A DNA stretch of 64,000 nt from Pseudomonas sp. SJZ079 (GCF_007993865.1 NZ_VIUH01000004.1:62001-126000); one strand, 5' to 3'. Counted from the first letter of the stretch, positions 1 through 8,899 are shown. Numbers and translations are program-made. Notes: generated from the sequence alone by a model not told the origin.

Positions 1-252
1 CTCGCCGCGCTCCAGGCCGCGCATGCGCGCGGTGTGGTGCTGGCGGCGATCAGCCAGTGTCCGCACGGCCATGTCGAGTTCGGCGTGTACGCCGCCGGTA
101 GCCGGCTGGCCGGCGCCGGGTTGGTGTCCGCCGGCGGCATGACCCGCGAGGCGGCCCTGGGCAAGCTGTTCGCCCTGCTCGGCGCCGGCTTGAGCCAAGC
201 CGAGGTGGAACACTGGTTCGCCCTCGACCTGTGCGGCGAACGCGCCGACTGA
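1..252 (+). CDS. ansA: L-asparaginase, type I-like, C-terminal end (partial)
   Basis: The window opens inside this gene: an open frame runs from base 1 to a TGA at 250-252 with no start codon needed. The 83 residues carry the tail typical of cytoplasmic asparaginases, with a SQCPHGHV segment, a YAAGS segment, GLVSAGGMT and the closing ALGKLFALLGAGL helix. The enzyme hydrolyses asparagine to aspartate and ammonia. The catalytic threonines lie upstream of the window and cannot be checked, so the assignment rests on the C-terminal domain only. A nearby glutaminase gene on the other strand fits a nitrogen-release setting, but the two are not co-transcribed. Confidence 0.75.
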   Translation, partial: LAALQAAHARGVVLAAISQCPHGHVEFGVYAAGSRLAGAGLVSAGGMTREAALGKLFALLGAGLSQAEVEHWFALDLCGERAD

Positions 253-361
253 GGCCAGCCGCCCAGGCCGCCGCAAGCCCGCCGCGCGATGCCGTCGCGA
301 GGCTTGCGACCTCGGCCTAACCGTCGCAGGATGACAGCTTGCGCATACAGGAGACCGCGCC

Positions 362-820
362 ATGCCCGTTCGTATTCCCGTCGAGATCCGCCCCGTCAGC
401 GCCGACGACCATGCCGCCTGGCTGCCGCTGTGGCAGGGCTATCAACGTTTCTATATGACCGAGATACCCGCCGCCACCAGCGACATCACCTGGCAGCGCT
501 TTCTCGACCCCGGCGAACCGATGCATGCCGCCCTCGCCTGGCACGACGGTCAGGCCGTTGGCCTGGTCCACTGGGTGTTTCATCGCTCCTGCTGGACAGT
601 CGGCGACTACTGCTACCTGCAAGACCTGTTCATCCGCAAGCAGGCGCGCAGCAGTGGTGTCGGCGGCCAGCTGATCGACTTCGTCTACGCCCGCGCGCGC
701 GAGGCCGAGTGCGACCGGGTGCACTGGCTGACCCACGAGAGCAACAGCAGCGCCATGCTGCTCTACGAACGCGTCGCCGAACGCTCGGGTTTCGTGCAGT
801 ACCGCAAGCGCCTGACCTGA
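362..820 (+). CDS. GNAT family N-acetyltransferase
   Basis: This 152-residue protein is a single GNAT domain. It begins with an IRPVSADDHAAW segment (the usual first strand and helix). The acetyl-CoA binding strand is DYCYLQDLFIRKQARSSGVG, where the Q/R-x-x-G-x-G/A loop appears as ARSSGVGGQL near residues 95-105. A HWLTHESNSSAMLLYERV segment supplies the late helix. Such enzymes transfer an acetyl group from acetyl-CoA to an amine; the substrate cannot be read from sequence. The ATG at 362 follows a CAGGAGACC stretch that can serve as ribosome binding site. It stands alone between the asparaginase and the convergent glutaminase. Confidence 0.85.
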   Translation: MPVRIPVEIRPVSADDHAAWLPLWQGYQRFYMTEIPAATSDITWQRFLDPGEPMHAALAWHDGQAVGLVHWVFHRSCWTVGDYCYLQDLFIRKQARSSGVGGQLIDFVYARAREAECDRVHWLTHESNSSAMLLYERVAERSGFVQYRKRLT

Positions 821-901
821 GCCGCGCCAGCCACGCTCGAGCGACGAGGAACCCAGATGGCGAGCGAGCCATAGCGCGGTAATAATCGCTGCTCGCCCGG
901 T

Positions 902-1810
902 TTAGAACACCGACCAACCGATGCGCTGACTGAGCAGTTCCAGGGCCGCCATGCCGGCCAGGGAGTTGCCGGCGGCATTCAGCTCCGGCGACCAGACGCA
1001 GACGGTGAAGCGCCCCGGCACCACCGCGACGATGCCGCCGCCGACCCCGCTCTTGCCCGGCAAGCCGACCCGGTAGGCGAAGTTGCCGGCCTCGTCGTAC
1101 AGGCCGCTGGTGGCCATGATGGCGTTGACTTGCTTGGTCTGCCGCGCGCTGAGAATCTGCTCGCCGCTGTGCTTGCAGAAACCTTCGTTGGCCAGAAAAC
1201 AGAAGGCGCGGGCCAGATCGACGCAGCTCATGCGCAACGCGCAGTGGCTGAAATAGCTGCGCAGCACCGCCTCGACGTCGTTATGGAAATTGCCGAAGGC
1301 CTGCATCAGGTAGGCCGCGGCCGCGTTGCGCGCACGGTGCTGGTATTCCGACTCGGCAACCCGACTGTCGCTGACCAGCTCCGGGTTGCCGGCCAGGCGC
1401 CGGGCGAAATCGCGCATCGACAACGGCGGCGCGGCGAAGCGCGACTGGTTGATGTCACAGATCACCAGGGCACCGGCGTTGATAAAGGGATTGCGCGGCC
1501 GGCCGCGCTCGAACTCCAGCTGCACCAGGGAATTGAACGGCTGCCCGGACGGCTCATAACCGACCCGTTGCCAGATCGCCTCGCCGGAATGGCCGATGGC
1601 CTGGACCAGGCTGAAGACCTTGGAAATGCTCTGGATCGAGAAGGCCCGCTGCGCATCGCCGGCCACGTGCAGCTCGCCGCTGTTGCCGTAGACCGCGATG
1701 CCCAGCTGGCGCGGTTCGACAGTGGCCAGGGCGGGAATGTAGTCGGCCACCTTGCCCTGGCCGAGCAATGGACGGACCTCATCGAGAATTTCGTTCAACA
1801 GCGCTTGCAT
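902..1810 (-). CDS. glsA: Glutaminase (serine beta-lactamase-like fold)
   Basis: This 302-residue protein matches the bacterial glutaminase family in length and throughout its sequence. The enzyme hydrolyses glutamine to glutamate and ammonia in the cytoplasm. The SISK motif at residues 61-64 gives the catalytic serine and lysine. Family blocks follow: [21 protein letters not shown], and the late [12 protein letters not shown] loop. It is monocistronic, convergent with the GNAT gene, and about 110 bp separates its start from the end of the PII-like gene on the same strand. Nothing looks truncated. The glsA/glsB name is by family only. Confidence 0.93.
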   Translation of the reverse strand: MQALLNEILDEVRPLLGQGKVADYIPALATVEPRQLGIAVYGNSGELHVAGDAQRAFSIQSISKVFSLVQAIGHSGEAIWQRVGYEPSGQPFNSLVQLEFERGRPRNPFINAGALVICDINQSRFAAPPLSMRDFARRLAGNPELVSDSRVAESEYQHRARNAAAAYLMQAFGNFHNDVEAVLRSYFSHCALRMSCVDLARAFCFLANEGFCKHSGEQILSARQTKQVNAIMATSGLYDEAGNFAYRVGLPGKSGVGGGIVAVVPGRFTVCVWSPELNAAGNSLAGMAALELLSQRIGWSVF

Positions 1811-1918
1811 GCGGGGCCTCGCGGCAACACCTGGACGGCGCCCAGGCTACCGTTGCTAGACGCCAGGCATGCAGCACTGATCACACTAAAAGTGCCGGCG
1901 CACCCGGTAGCGCCGTAC

Positions 1919-2221
1919 TCAGAATTTTTCCGGGCGCAACACCTCGACCTGCGCCAGGTAGCAGACCATCGCGTAGTTGGCGTAGTAGCGCTGCTGCAGA
2001 TGGCTGGTCAGGCGCTCGGCCAGTTCAGGCGCGCAGATGACCTCCACGCGAATGTTGCTCTCGGTTTCCCAGCCGGCGCTGCGCACCCCATGCGCGCCAC
2101 GCCCGCGCGCGTCGGAGATGGTCCAGCCAGGCGCGCCGAGCTGTTCCAGGTCGGCCACCAGCTTCTTCTCCAGCGCCGCTTCACAGATCACGGTGAGCAG
2201 GGTACGGGTATGCGCGGTCAT
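1919..2221 (-). CDS. PII-like protein, SbtB type
   Basis: A 100-residue protein with the PII ferredoxin-like fold: a short first strand (TLLTVICEAALEKKL), a glycine-rich T-loop-like segment (SDARGRGAHGVRSAG) and a second beta-alpha-beta half ending YAMVCYLAQVEVLRP. Its start lies one base after the stop of the SbtA-like gene (TGAGATG), so the two are almost certainly translated together. In cyanobacteria SbtB binds adenyl nucleotides and controls the bicarbonate transporter SbtA. That role is inferred here from pairing. The cyanobacterial C-terminal cysteine loop is absent, as in many proteobacterial members. It could instead bind another nucleotide. Confidence 0.78.
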   Translation of the reverse strand: MTAHTRTLLTVICEAALEKKLVADLEQLGAPGWTISDARGRGAHGVRSAGWETESNIRVEVICAPELAERLTSHLQQRYYANYAMVCYLAQVEVLRPEKF

Positions 2222-2222
2222 C

Positions 2223-3164
2223 TCAGAGTCCCCAGGCGATCAGTTGTTCGGCCAGCGCCAGATACAGCGGAATGCCGAGCAGAATGTTGAAGGGAAAGGT
2301 GATCCCCAGCGAGGCGGTCAAGGATAGCGAAGGATTGGCCTGCGGCAACGCCAGGCGCAGGGCCGCCGGCACCGCGATATAGGACGCACTGGCCGCCAGG
2401 GTGGCGAGCATCGCGGTGCCGCCCAGCGACAGGTCCATCAGGCGCGCCAGGGCGGCGCCAATCAGCGCGCCGAGCAGTGGCATGAGCAGGGCGAAACCGG
2501 CCAGACGCAGACCGAACTGCTTCAGCGCACCGAGCTGACCCGAGGCGATCAGGCCCATCTCCAGCAGGAAGAACGCCAGCACCGGCTTGAACATGCTGGT
2601 GTACAGCGGTTCCAGCGGCTTGATCGAGTCCTTGCCGGCCACCGCGCCGATGATCAGGCCGCCGAGCAGCAGCATGATGCTCTTGCCGAGGAAGATCTCC
2701 CGGCCCAGCTCGCGCCAGTCGGTATCGCGGGCCAGGCCCTTGGCCAGGAGGATGCCGACCAGAATCGCCGGGATCTCCAGAATCGCCACGAACAGCGGCA
2801 TGTAGCTCTCGAAGTGGATGCCGCGCGCCAGCAGAAAGGCCACGGCCACGGCAAAGGTACCGGCGCTGACCGAACCATAGTGGGCCGCCACCGCCGCGGC
2901 GTTGACCCGATCGAAGCCCAGTGCCCGCAGGATGCCGAAGGCCACCACCGGCAAGGCCACGCCCAAGCCCAGGACCAACGCGGCCTGGCCCAACAACCGC
3001 GCACTGGCCTGCTCCGCCAGCTCCACCCCGCCGTGCAGACCGATGGCCAGCAACAACAGAATCGACAGGGTTTCATAGAGTGCCGGCGGCAGCTTCAGCT
3101 CGCTTTTCAGCAAGCCCGCACTCAGGCCGAAGACGAAAAACAGTACAACCGGATCGATGCCCAT
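2223..3164 (-). CDS. SbtA-like sodium-dependent bicarbonate permease
   Basis: A 313-residue inner-membrane protein with about ten hydrophobic segments in two inverted halves. It starts MGIDPVVLFFVFGLSAGLL and contains the ALYETLSILLLLAIGLHGG segment typical of the SbtA/DUF897 family. Family members import bicarbonate with sodium. The downstream gene, one base away, encodes the PII-like partner expected for SbtA. Immediately upstream on the same strand, behind a terminator, lie the pyruvate carboxylase genes, whose biotin carboxylase subunit consumes bicarbonate, so a supply role is plausible but not shown. The ATG at 3164 follows GGGAGGCGGTA, a fair ribosome binding site. Confidence 0.82.
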   Translation of the reverse strand: MGIDPVVLFFVFGLSAGLLKSELKLPPALYETLSILLLLAIGLHGGVELAEQASARLLGQAALVLGLGVALPVVAFGILRALGFDRVNAAAVAAHYGSVSAGTFAVAVAFLLARGIHFESYMPLFVAILEIPAILVGILLAKGLARDTDWRELGREIFLGKSIMLLLGGLIIGAVAGKDSIKPLEPLYTSMFKPVLAFFLLEMGLIASGQLGALKQFGLRLAGFALLMPLLGALIGAALARLMDLSLGGTAMLATLAASASYIAVPAALRLALPQANPSLSLTASLGITFPFNILLGIPLYLALAEQLIAWGL

Positions 3165-3202
3165 TACCGCCTCCCGTAGATGCCATGGCCTGACGTTCAG
3201 TT

Positions 3203-3230
3203 AAAAAAAGGGAGCCTTGCGGCCCCCCCA
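3203..3230 (-). terminator. Rho-independent terminator after pycB
   Basis: On the minus strand a GC-rich stem (GGGGGCC / GGCTCCC, one G-T pair) closes a GCAA tetraloop and is followed by seven T residues. It lies between the stop of pycB and the start of the SbtA-like gene, so most pyc transcripts should end here. Confidence 0.75.
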
Positions 3231-3283
3231 GAGGTAAACAGTTGCAGATGGCGGCACGCGCCTCGCTTGCGCCGCAGTTGCGC

Positions 3284-5104
3284 TTATTCGATCTCGATCA
3301 GCACTTCGTCCGGATTGACCCGGTCGCCCTTGGCCACGTGCACCGCCTTGACCGTACCGGCGATGGGCGCCTGCACCTCGGTCTCCATCTTCATCGCCTC
3401 GCTGATCAGCACCGCCTGGCCAGCCTTGACCGCATCGCCTTCCTTGACCAGCACCTCGACGATGTTGCCCGGCATGCTGGTGCTGACGTCACCCGGCGCG
3501 CTGGCGGCCTTGCGCTTGCCGCTGGCACCGGCGACGAAGTCGTTGAGCGGCTCGAATACCACCTCTTCCGGCATGCCATCGATGGACAGGTAGAAATGCC
3601 GCTTGCCGTCGCCCTTGACGCCGACGCCGGTGATATCGACCCGGTAGCTCTCGCCGTGCACATCGACCACGAACTCGGTCGGCACGCCTTCGCCACCGGC
3701 CGCGGCCACGCCACCGGCTTCGGGGATCGGCAGCAGCACCTCGGGGGTCAGGCTGCCGGCGGCACGCTCCTCGAGAAACTTGCGGCCGATGTCCGGAAAC
3801 ATGGCGTAGGTCAGTACGTCTTCCTCGGACTTGGCCAGGGCGCCGATCTCGCCGCGCAGCTTGGCCATCTCCGGCTTGAGCAGGTCGGCCGGGCGCACGT
3901 CGATCACCTCTTCGCTGCCGATCGCCTGCTTGCGCAGCTGCTCGTTGATCTTGCCCGGCGCCAGGCCATAACGGCCCTGCAGGTAGAGCTTCACCTCGTT
4001 GGTGATGGTCTTGTAGCGCTCGCCGGCCAGCACGTTGAACACCGCCTGGGTGCCGACGATCTGCGAGGTCGGGGTCACCAGCGGCGGGAAGCCGAGGTCC
4101 TCGCGCACCCGTGGGATCTCCGCGAACACTTCGTTGATGCGATCGAGCGCACCCTGCTCTTTCAACTGGTTGGCCAGGTTGGACATCATCCCGCCCGGCA
4201 CCTGATTGACCTGCACGCGGGTATCCACCGCGGTGAATTCGCTCTCGAACTGGTGGTACTTCTTGCGCACGGCATGGAAGTACATGCCGATCTCCTGGAT
4301 CAGCTCCAGGTCCAGACCGGTGTCGTATTCGCTGCCGCGCAGCGCCGCGACCATCGACTCGGTACCCGGGTGGCTGGTGCCCCAGGCCATGCTGGAGATG
4401 GCGGTATCGATATGGTCGGCGCCGGCCTCGATCGCCTTGAGCTGGCACATCGAGCCCATGCCGGCGGTGTCGTGGCTGTGGATGAACACCGGCAGGTCGA
4501 CCTCGGCCTTCAGCGCCTTGACCAGCTCGGCGGTGGCGTAAGGCGTGAGCAGGCCGGCCATGTCCTTGATCGCCATGGAGTCGACGCCCATGGCCTGCAT
4601 GGCCTTGGCCTGCTCGACGTAGGCCGCGACCGTATGCACCGGGCTGACGGTGTAGCTCAGGGTGCCCTGGGCATGCTTGCCGGCGGCCTTCACCGCCTCG
4701 ATCGACACGCGCAGGTTACGCACGTCGTTCATCGCGTCGAAGATGCGGAACACGTCGATGCCGTTGACCGCCGCCTTGGCCACGAAGGCGCGCACCACAT
4801 CGTCGCTGTAGTGGCGGTAGCCGAGCAGGTTCTGTCCACGTAACAGCATCTGCAGGCGGGTGTTGGGCAGCGCCGCCTTGAGCTGGCGCAGGCGCTCCCA
4901 GGGGTCTTCCTTGAGGAAACGCACGCAGGCGTCGAAGGTGGCGCCGCCCCAGACTTCCAGCGACCAGTAGCCGACCTGGTCGAGCTTGTCGCAGATCGGC
5001 AGCATGTCTTCGGTGCGCATGCGCGTGGCCAGCAGCGACTGGTGGGCGTCGCGCAGGATGGTGTCGGTGACGGTTATTTTTTTGACAACAGGGGTCTTAG
5101 ACAT
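3284..5104 (-). CDS. pycB: Pyruvate carboxylase subunit B (carboxyltransferase plus biotin carrier)
   Basis: The 606-residue protein has the oxaloacetate-decarboxylase-alpha architecture: a carboxyltransferase TIM barrel at about residues 10-300 (DTILRDAHQSLLATRMR near the start; HSHDTAGM metal-site segment), a conserved carboxylase domain to about 470, and a C-terminal biotinyl domain with EAMKMETE, the biotinylated lysine being residue 572. It transfers CO2 from carboxybiotin to pyruvate, making oxaloacetate. Eleven bases separate it from pycA, so both form one operon. Similar proteins act as decarboxylase subunits in sodium pumps, but no beta or gamma subunit is present, which favours pyruvate carboxylase. 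Confidence 0.93.
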   Translation of the reverse strand: MSKTPVVKKITVTDTILRDAHQSLLATRMRTEDMLPICDKLDQVGYWSLEVWGGATFDACVRFLKEDPWERLRQLKAALPNTRLQMLLRGQNLLGYRHYSDDVVRAFVAKAAVNGIDVFRIFDAMNDVRNLRVSIEAVKAAGKHAQGTLSYTVSPVHTVAAYVEQAKAMQAMGVDSMAIKDMAGLLTPYATAELVKALKAEVDLPVFIHSHDTAGMGSMCQLKAIEAGADHIDTAISSMAWGTSHPGTESMVAALRGSEYDTGLDLELIQEIGMYFHAVRKKYHQFESEFTAVDTRVQVNQVPGGMMSNLANQLKEQGALDRINEVFAEIPRVREDLGFPPLVTPTSQIVGTQAVFNVLAGERYKTITNEVKLYLQGRYGLAPGKINEQLRKQAIGSEEVIDVRPADLLKPEMAKLRGEIGALAKSEEDVLTYAMFPDIGRKFLEERAAGSLTPEVLLPIPEAGGVAAAGGEGVPTEFVVDVHGESYRVDITGVGVKGDGKRHFYLSIDGMPEEVVFEPLNDFVAGASGKRKAASAPGDVSTSMPGNIVEVLVKEGDAVKAGQAVLISEAMKMETEVQAPIAGTVKAVHVAKGDRVNPDEVLIEIE

Positions 5105-5115
5105 TTCTCAAATCC

Positions 5116-6531
5116 TCACAGGCCAGCGTGGGCAGCAATGGCGGTGGCGATGGCGATGGCCAGGTGCGACGGGTTGCGCTTGATCGAGTACTCGGTCAGT
5201 TCCGGATGGCTCTCGACGAAGCTGGTGTTGAACTGACCGCTGCGGAACTCCGGGTTGCGCAGGATTTCCTGGTAATAGGCGGCGGTGGTCTTGACCCCCT
5301 GCACGCGCATGTCATCCAGGGCGCGCAGGCCGCGGTCCATCGCCTCTTCCCAGGTCAGCGCCCAGACGATCAGTTTCAGGCACATCGAATCGTAGTAAGG
5401 CGGAATGGTGTAGCCGGTGTAGATCGCCGTGTCGGTGCGCACGCCGGGACCGCCGGGGGCGTAGTAGCGGGTGATCTTGCCGAAACTGGGCAGGAAGTTG
5501 TTTTTCGGGTCTTCGGCGTTGATGCGGAACTGCAGGGCGAAGCCGCGGTGGATGATGTCTTCCTGCTTGACCGACAGCGGCAAACCGCTGGCGATGCGGA
5601 TCTGCTCGCGGACGATGTCCAGGCCGGTGATTTCCTCGGTGATGGTGTGCTCCACCTGCACCCGGGTGTTCATCTCCATGAAGTACACCTCGCCCTCGGC
5701 GAGCAGGAACTCCACGGTGCCGGCGTTCTCGTAGCCCACCGCCTGCGCCGCGCGCACCGCCAGGTCGCCGATATAGGCGCGCTGCTCGGGGGTCAGTTGC
5801 GGGCTGGGGGCGATCTCGATGAGCTTCTGGTTGCGTCGCTGAATCGAGCAGTCGCGCTCGAACAGGTGCACCACGTTGCCGAAACTGTCGCCGAGAATCT
5901 GCGCCTCGATGTGCTTGGGATTGATGATGCACTTCTCCAGGAACACCTCGGCCGAGCCGAAGGCCTTGGTCGCCTCGGAAATCACCCGTGGGTAGGCCTG
6001 CTCCAGCTCCTCGCGGCTGTTGCAGCGGCGGATACCGCGACCGCCGCCGCCGGAGGTGGCCTTGAGCATCACCGGGTAGCCGATGCGTTCGCCCTCGCGC
6101 AGCGCCTCGGCGAGGTCGGCGACGTTGCCTTCGGTACCCGGGGTGACCGGTACGCCGGCCTTGATCATGCTGCGTCGGGCCTCGGTCTTGTCGCCCATGC
6201 GGCGGATCACTTCGGCGCTCGGGCCGATGAACTTGATCCCGCGTTCGGCGCAGATTTCCGCCAGCTCGGCGTTCTCCGAGAGGAAGCCGTAGCCCGGATG
6301 GAGGGCGTCGCAGCCGGTCTCCACCGCCAGATTGACCAGCTTGCGCGGGTTCAGGTAGCCGGCCAGCGGGTCGGCACCGATGCCGTGGGCCTCGTCGGCA
6401 CGCTTGACGTGCAGCGCCATGCGGTCGGCGTCGGAGTAGACGGCCACCGAGCGGATGCCCATCTCGGCGCAGGCGCGCACGATGCGCACGGCAATCTCAC
6501 CGCGGTTGGCTATCAGGATTTTCTTGATCAC
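5116..6531 (-). CDS. pycA: Pyruvate carboxylase subunit A (biotin carboxylase)
   Basis: This ATP-grasp biotin carboxylase charges the biotin of PycB with CO2 from bicarbonate. The proposed GTG start at 6531 follows GAGGAAAAACTC and gives 471 residues beginning with the family's KKILIANRGEIAVRI, the usual length for two-subunit pyruvate carboxylases. The open frame extends upstream to 6615 but that extension has no family sequence. Key blocks are GGGGRGIR (nucleotide-binding glycine loop, about residue 165), the E-K-C-I-I-N-P-K-H-I-E strand, and FMEMNTRVQVEH at the active site. The divergent LysR gene is the likely regulator. AccC of fatty-acid synthesis is the main look-alike; pairing with pycB settles the role. 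Confidence 0.92.
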   Translation of the reverse strand: MIKKILIANRGEIAVRIVRACAEMGIRSVAVYSDADRMALHVKRADEAHGIGADPLAGYLNPRKLVNLAVETGCDALHPGYGFLSENAELAEICAERGIKFIGPSAEVIRRMGDKTEARRSMIKAGVPVTPGTEGNVADLAEALREGERIGYPVMLKATSGGGGRGIRRCNSREELEQAYPRVISEATKAFGSAEVFLEKCIINPKHIEAQILGDSFGNVVHLFERDCSIQRRNQKLIEIAPSPQLTPEQRAYIGDLAVRAAQAVGYENAGTVEFLLAEGEVYFMEMNTRVQVEHTITEEITGLDIVREQIRIASGLPLSVKQEDIIHRGFALQFRINAEDPKNNFLPSFGKITRYYAPGGPGVRTDTAIYTGYTIPPYYDSMCLKLIVWALTWEEAMDRGLRALDDMRVQGVKTTAAYYQEILRNPEFRSGQFNTSFVESHPELTEYSIKRNPSHLAIAIATAIAAHAGL

Positions 6532-6669
6532 GAGTTTTTCCTCGGTCAGCCTCTGATGAAACGGCAGCAGACGAACGAGCAAGCCGTTCGGCGAAGGATC
6601 GCTGGCGTGCAGCAATCGCCCGATTACCCTACGCCGCGCAGCGAATTACCAAAAATTAATATTTATTTG

Positions 6670-6692
6670 ATTAGCTATAATTAAAAACTAAT
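6670..6692. promoter_or_regulatory. AT-rich divergent control region with a LysR-type inverted repeat
   Basis: The 243 bases between pycA and the LysR gene include an AT-rich stretch very unlike the surroundings. ATTAG at 6670-6674 and CTAAT at 6688-6692 form an inverted repeat with 13 bases between, close to the interrupted dyads bound by LysR proteins. A TATAAT lies inside it at 6676-6681, pointing toward the LysR gene, which would suit autoregulation. The pairing is inferred; no footprint is implied. Confidence 0.45.
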
Positions 6693-6774
6693 ACTCACGC
6701 CTCTACGCCCGTTTCCAGGCATCTGCACAGACCGCCAAACGCGGCCTCCCCACTCGCAATCGACGAGACCCATA

Positions 6775-7737
6775 ATGCGTAAGTCCTTGATGCGCATGAC
6801 ATTGCGCCAGCTCCAGGTATTTCGCTCGGTGTGCGAGCAGCGCTCCTACAGCCGCGCCGCCGAGGAGATGTCGCTGACCCAGCCGGCCGTCAGCCTGCAG
6901 ATTCGGCAACTGGAAGAACTGGTCGGCCAACCGCTGTTCGACTACGTCGGCAAGAAGCTCTACCTGACCGACGCCGCCGAGGCTCTGCAACGCGCCGGCG
7001 CGGATATCTTCGGCCGCCTGGAAAGCCTCGACATGCAATTGGCCGACCTGCAGGGCTCGCTGCAGGGGCAGCTGAGCCTGGCCGTGGAGTCCAGCGCGCA
7101 GTACTTCATGCCCCACCTGTTCGCCGCGTTTCGCCACGAATACCCGGAAGTCAGCCTGCAGCTGGTGGTGGTCAATCACGCCCAGGCGATCAAGCGCCTG
7201 AGCGCCAACCGCGACGACCTGCTGATCATGTCGCAGGTGCCGGCGGACATGGCCCTGGAGTTTCTGCCCTTCCTCAACAACCCGATCGTCGCCGTGGCGC
7301 CGCAGACGCACCCGCTGTGCGCCCGCGCGCCACTGAGCTTGCAGGACCTGACCGGCTGGCCGCTGCTGGTACGCGAGGCGGGTTCGGGCACACGCAAGGC
7401 CTGCGAGGAGTATTGCCACCAGAAGCGCGCGCACTTCGCCCAGACCCTGGAGGTGGGCTCACTGGAGGGGCAGCGCGAAGGAGTGCTGGCCGGCCTCGGC
7501 CTGGCCCTGCTGCCGCGTCACGCGGTGCGCCGCGAACTGCAGGAGGGTGTACTGCGCGAGCTGCCGGTCAGCGAGCTGCCGCTGCTGCGCAGCTGGTGCG
7601 TGGTGCATCCGCGCGGCAAGCACCTGTCACCGGTGGCGCAGGCGTTTTTCAACTTCGTGCGCAACCAGCGCAGCCAGATCAACGCGCTGGCTGAGCGCTT
7701 TGCCGGGTCACTGCCTGAGTCGTCGCCAGGTAATTAG
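6775..7737 (+). CDS. LysR family transcriptional regulator (divergent from pycAB)
   Basis: A 320-residue LysR protein. The winged helix-turn-helix is at residues 9-67 (TLRQLQVFRSVCEQRSYSRA, then SLTQPAVSLQIRQLEELVG), followed by the periplasmic-binding-like effector domain from about residue 95. It resembles the CbbR-like subgroup, and the same arrangement (lysR divergent from pycA) exists in other pseudomonads, where it affects carboxylase expression. ATGs at 6775, 6790 and 6796 are all possible starts; the first has a GAGAC ribosome site upstream. Its last 59 bases overlap the convergent small gene. Confidence 0.88.
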   Translation: MRKSLMRMTLRQLQVFRSVCEQRSYSRAAEEMSLTQPAVSLQIRQLEELVGQPLFDYVGKKLYLTDAAEALQRAGADIFGRLESLDMQLADLQGSLQGQLSLAVESSAQYFMPHLFAAFRHEYPEVSLQLVVVNHAQAIKRLSANRDDLLIMSQVPADMALEFLPFLNNPIVAVAPQTHPLCARAPLSLQDLTGWPLLVREAGSGTRKACEEYCHQKRAHFAQTLEVGSLEGQREGVLAGLGLALLPRHAVRRELQEGVLRELPVSELPLLRSWCVVHPRGKHLSPVAQAFFNFVRNQRSQINALAERFAGSLPESSPGN

Positions 7738-7903
7738 CGGCAATCAACTCGGGATAGTCGGCCAACTCCTGCTGCAACAGCCGCTGTTCGGCGTAGGACT
7801 CGATCGCCCGGCGGTACGCCATACGCCGCTGGTCGCGCAACTTGCGTCGCTCTTTCGCATCACTGTCGGCGTGCGCGTGCACTTTATCCGAGTAACCAGC
7901 CAT
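7679..7903 (-). CDS. Small charged protein, PA3496-like
   Basis: A 74-residue basic, highly charged protein starting at the ATG at 7903, which is preceded by GGGAGACAC. An open frame continues upstream but lacks a ribosome site. The sequence has an arginine-rich helix (RRKLRDQRRMAYRRAIESYA) followed by EQRLLQQELADYPEL. This order of RRR-x-I-E-x-x-x-E-x-R-x-L-x-x-x-L resembles a small Pseudomonas family tentatively linked to envelope integrity. The match is by eye. It has no signal peptide and is probably cytoplasmic. It runs into the 3' end of the LysR gene, overlapping by 59 bases. Confidence 0.6.
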   Translation of the reverse strand: MAGYSDKVHAHADSDAKERRKLRDQRRMAYRRAIESYAEQRLLQQELADYPELIAANYLATTQAVTRQSAQPAR

Positions 7904-8029
7904 CACGTGTCTCCCAAGGCGAATAACGGGAGTCACAGGATCGACCGTCAGCATGACGCTTTGACGGCAATGCGATGAAGCTGTGGTTACCTCAGGCCGT
8001 CGTCAGCACGGGCGGCGCTAGCGCGAGAA

Positions 8030-8899
8030 CTACTGATCGTCGGCGATTCTGATCGACTTGGGCGACAGGCGCAGGCTGCGCAAGCTGCGCTTGACGCTCT
8101 TCAGGTGGTTGACCAGCGACGGCCCGCGGGCCATGGCCACGCCCATGGCGAGCACGTCGATCACCACCAGGTGGGCGATGCGCGAGGTCAGCGGGGTGTA
8201 GATCTCGGTGTCCTCCTGCACGTCGATGGCCAGGTTGACCGTGGCCAGATCGGCCAGTGGCGTCTGGCTCGGGCACAGGGTGATCAGCGTGGCGCCGGTT
8301 TCCCGCACCAGGTTGGCGGTGATCAGCAGGTCCTTGGAACGACCAGACTGGGAGATGCAGATCGCCACATCGGTCGGCTTCAGGGTCACCGCACTCATCG
8401 CCTGCATGTGCGGGTCGGAATAGGCCGCGGCGGTCAGCAGCAGGCGGAAGAATTTGTGCTGGGCATCCGCCGCCACCGCCCCGGAGGCGCCGAAACCGTA
8501 GAACTCCACGCGCTGGGCCTGGGCGCAGGCGGAGATGGCCTGCTGCAGCGCCTGGGGATCGAGGTGCTCGCGCACCTCGATCAGGGTGTGCAGGGTGGTG
8601 TCGAAGATCTTCAGGCTGAAATCGGCGACCGAGTCATTCTCATGGATCGCGAACTGACCGAAGCTGGCGCCGGCAGCCAGGCTTTGCGCCAGCTTGAGCT
8701 TCAAGTCCTGAAAGCCGCCACAGCCAATGGCGCGGCAGAAGCGCACGATGGTCGGCTCGCTGATGCCCACGTTATGGGCCAACTCGGCCATCGAACTGTG
8801 CATCACCGCAGCCGGGTCGAGTAGCACATGGTCGGCCACCTTGAGTTCCGACTTACGTAACAGGTGACGCGACTGGGCTATGTGTTGCAACAAATTCAC
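8030..8899 (-). CDS. HexR-like regulator of the RpiR family
   Basis: An RpiR-family repressor with an N-terminal helix-turn-helix domain (about residues 1-77; SEPTIVRFCRAIGCGGFQDL) and a sugar-phosphate SIS domain (about 120-265; YGFGASGAVAADAQHKF, SQSGRSKDL). HexR proteins bind the Entner-Doudoroff intermediate KDPG and release operators of glucose-catabolic genes. A GTG at 8899 gives 289 residues beginning VNLLQHIAQSR, the usual start of this paralogue; the longer open frame adds unconserved basic residues. It is divergent from the zwf paralogue with a HexR-type operator between. It is the PA5438-like copy, not the one next to edd/glk. Confidence 0.85.
   Translation of the reverse strand: MNLLQHIAQSRHLLRKSELKVADHVLLDPAAVMHSSMAELAHNVGISEPTIVRFCRAIGCGGFQDLKLKLAQSLAAGASFGQFAIHENDSVADFSLKIFDTTLHTLIEVREHLDPQALQQAISACAQAQRVEFYGFGASGAVAADAQHKFFRLLLTAAAYSDPHMQAMSAVTLKPTDVAICISQSGRSKDLLITANLVRETGATLITLCPSQTPLADLATVNLAIDVQEDTEIYTPLTSRIAHLVVIDVLAMGVAMARGPSLVNHLKSVKRSLRSLRLSPKSIRIADDQ

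Noticed and set aside
3242..4843. 533-codon open frame antisense to pycB
   Set aside because: It mirrors pycB codons, is rich in H, D, R, L and G as expected from reverse reading of GC-rich genes, and has no family sequence.
5128..6684. 518-codon open frame antisense to pycA
   Set aside because: It is a shadow of the biotin carboxylase gene, with no ribosome site and no recognisable domain.
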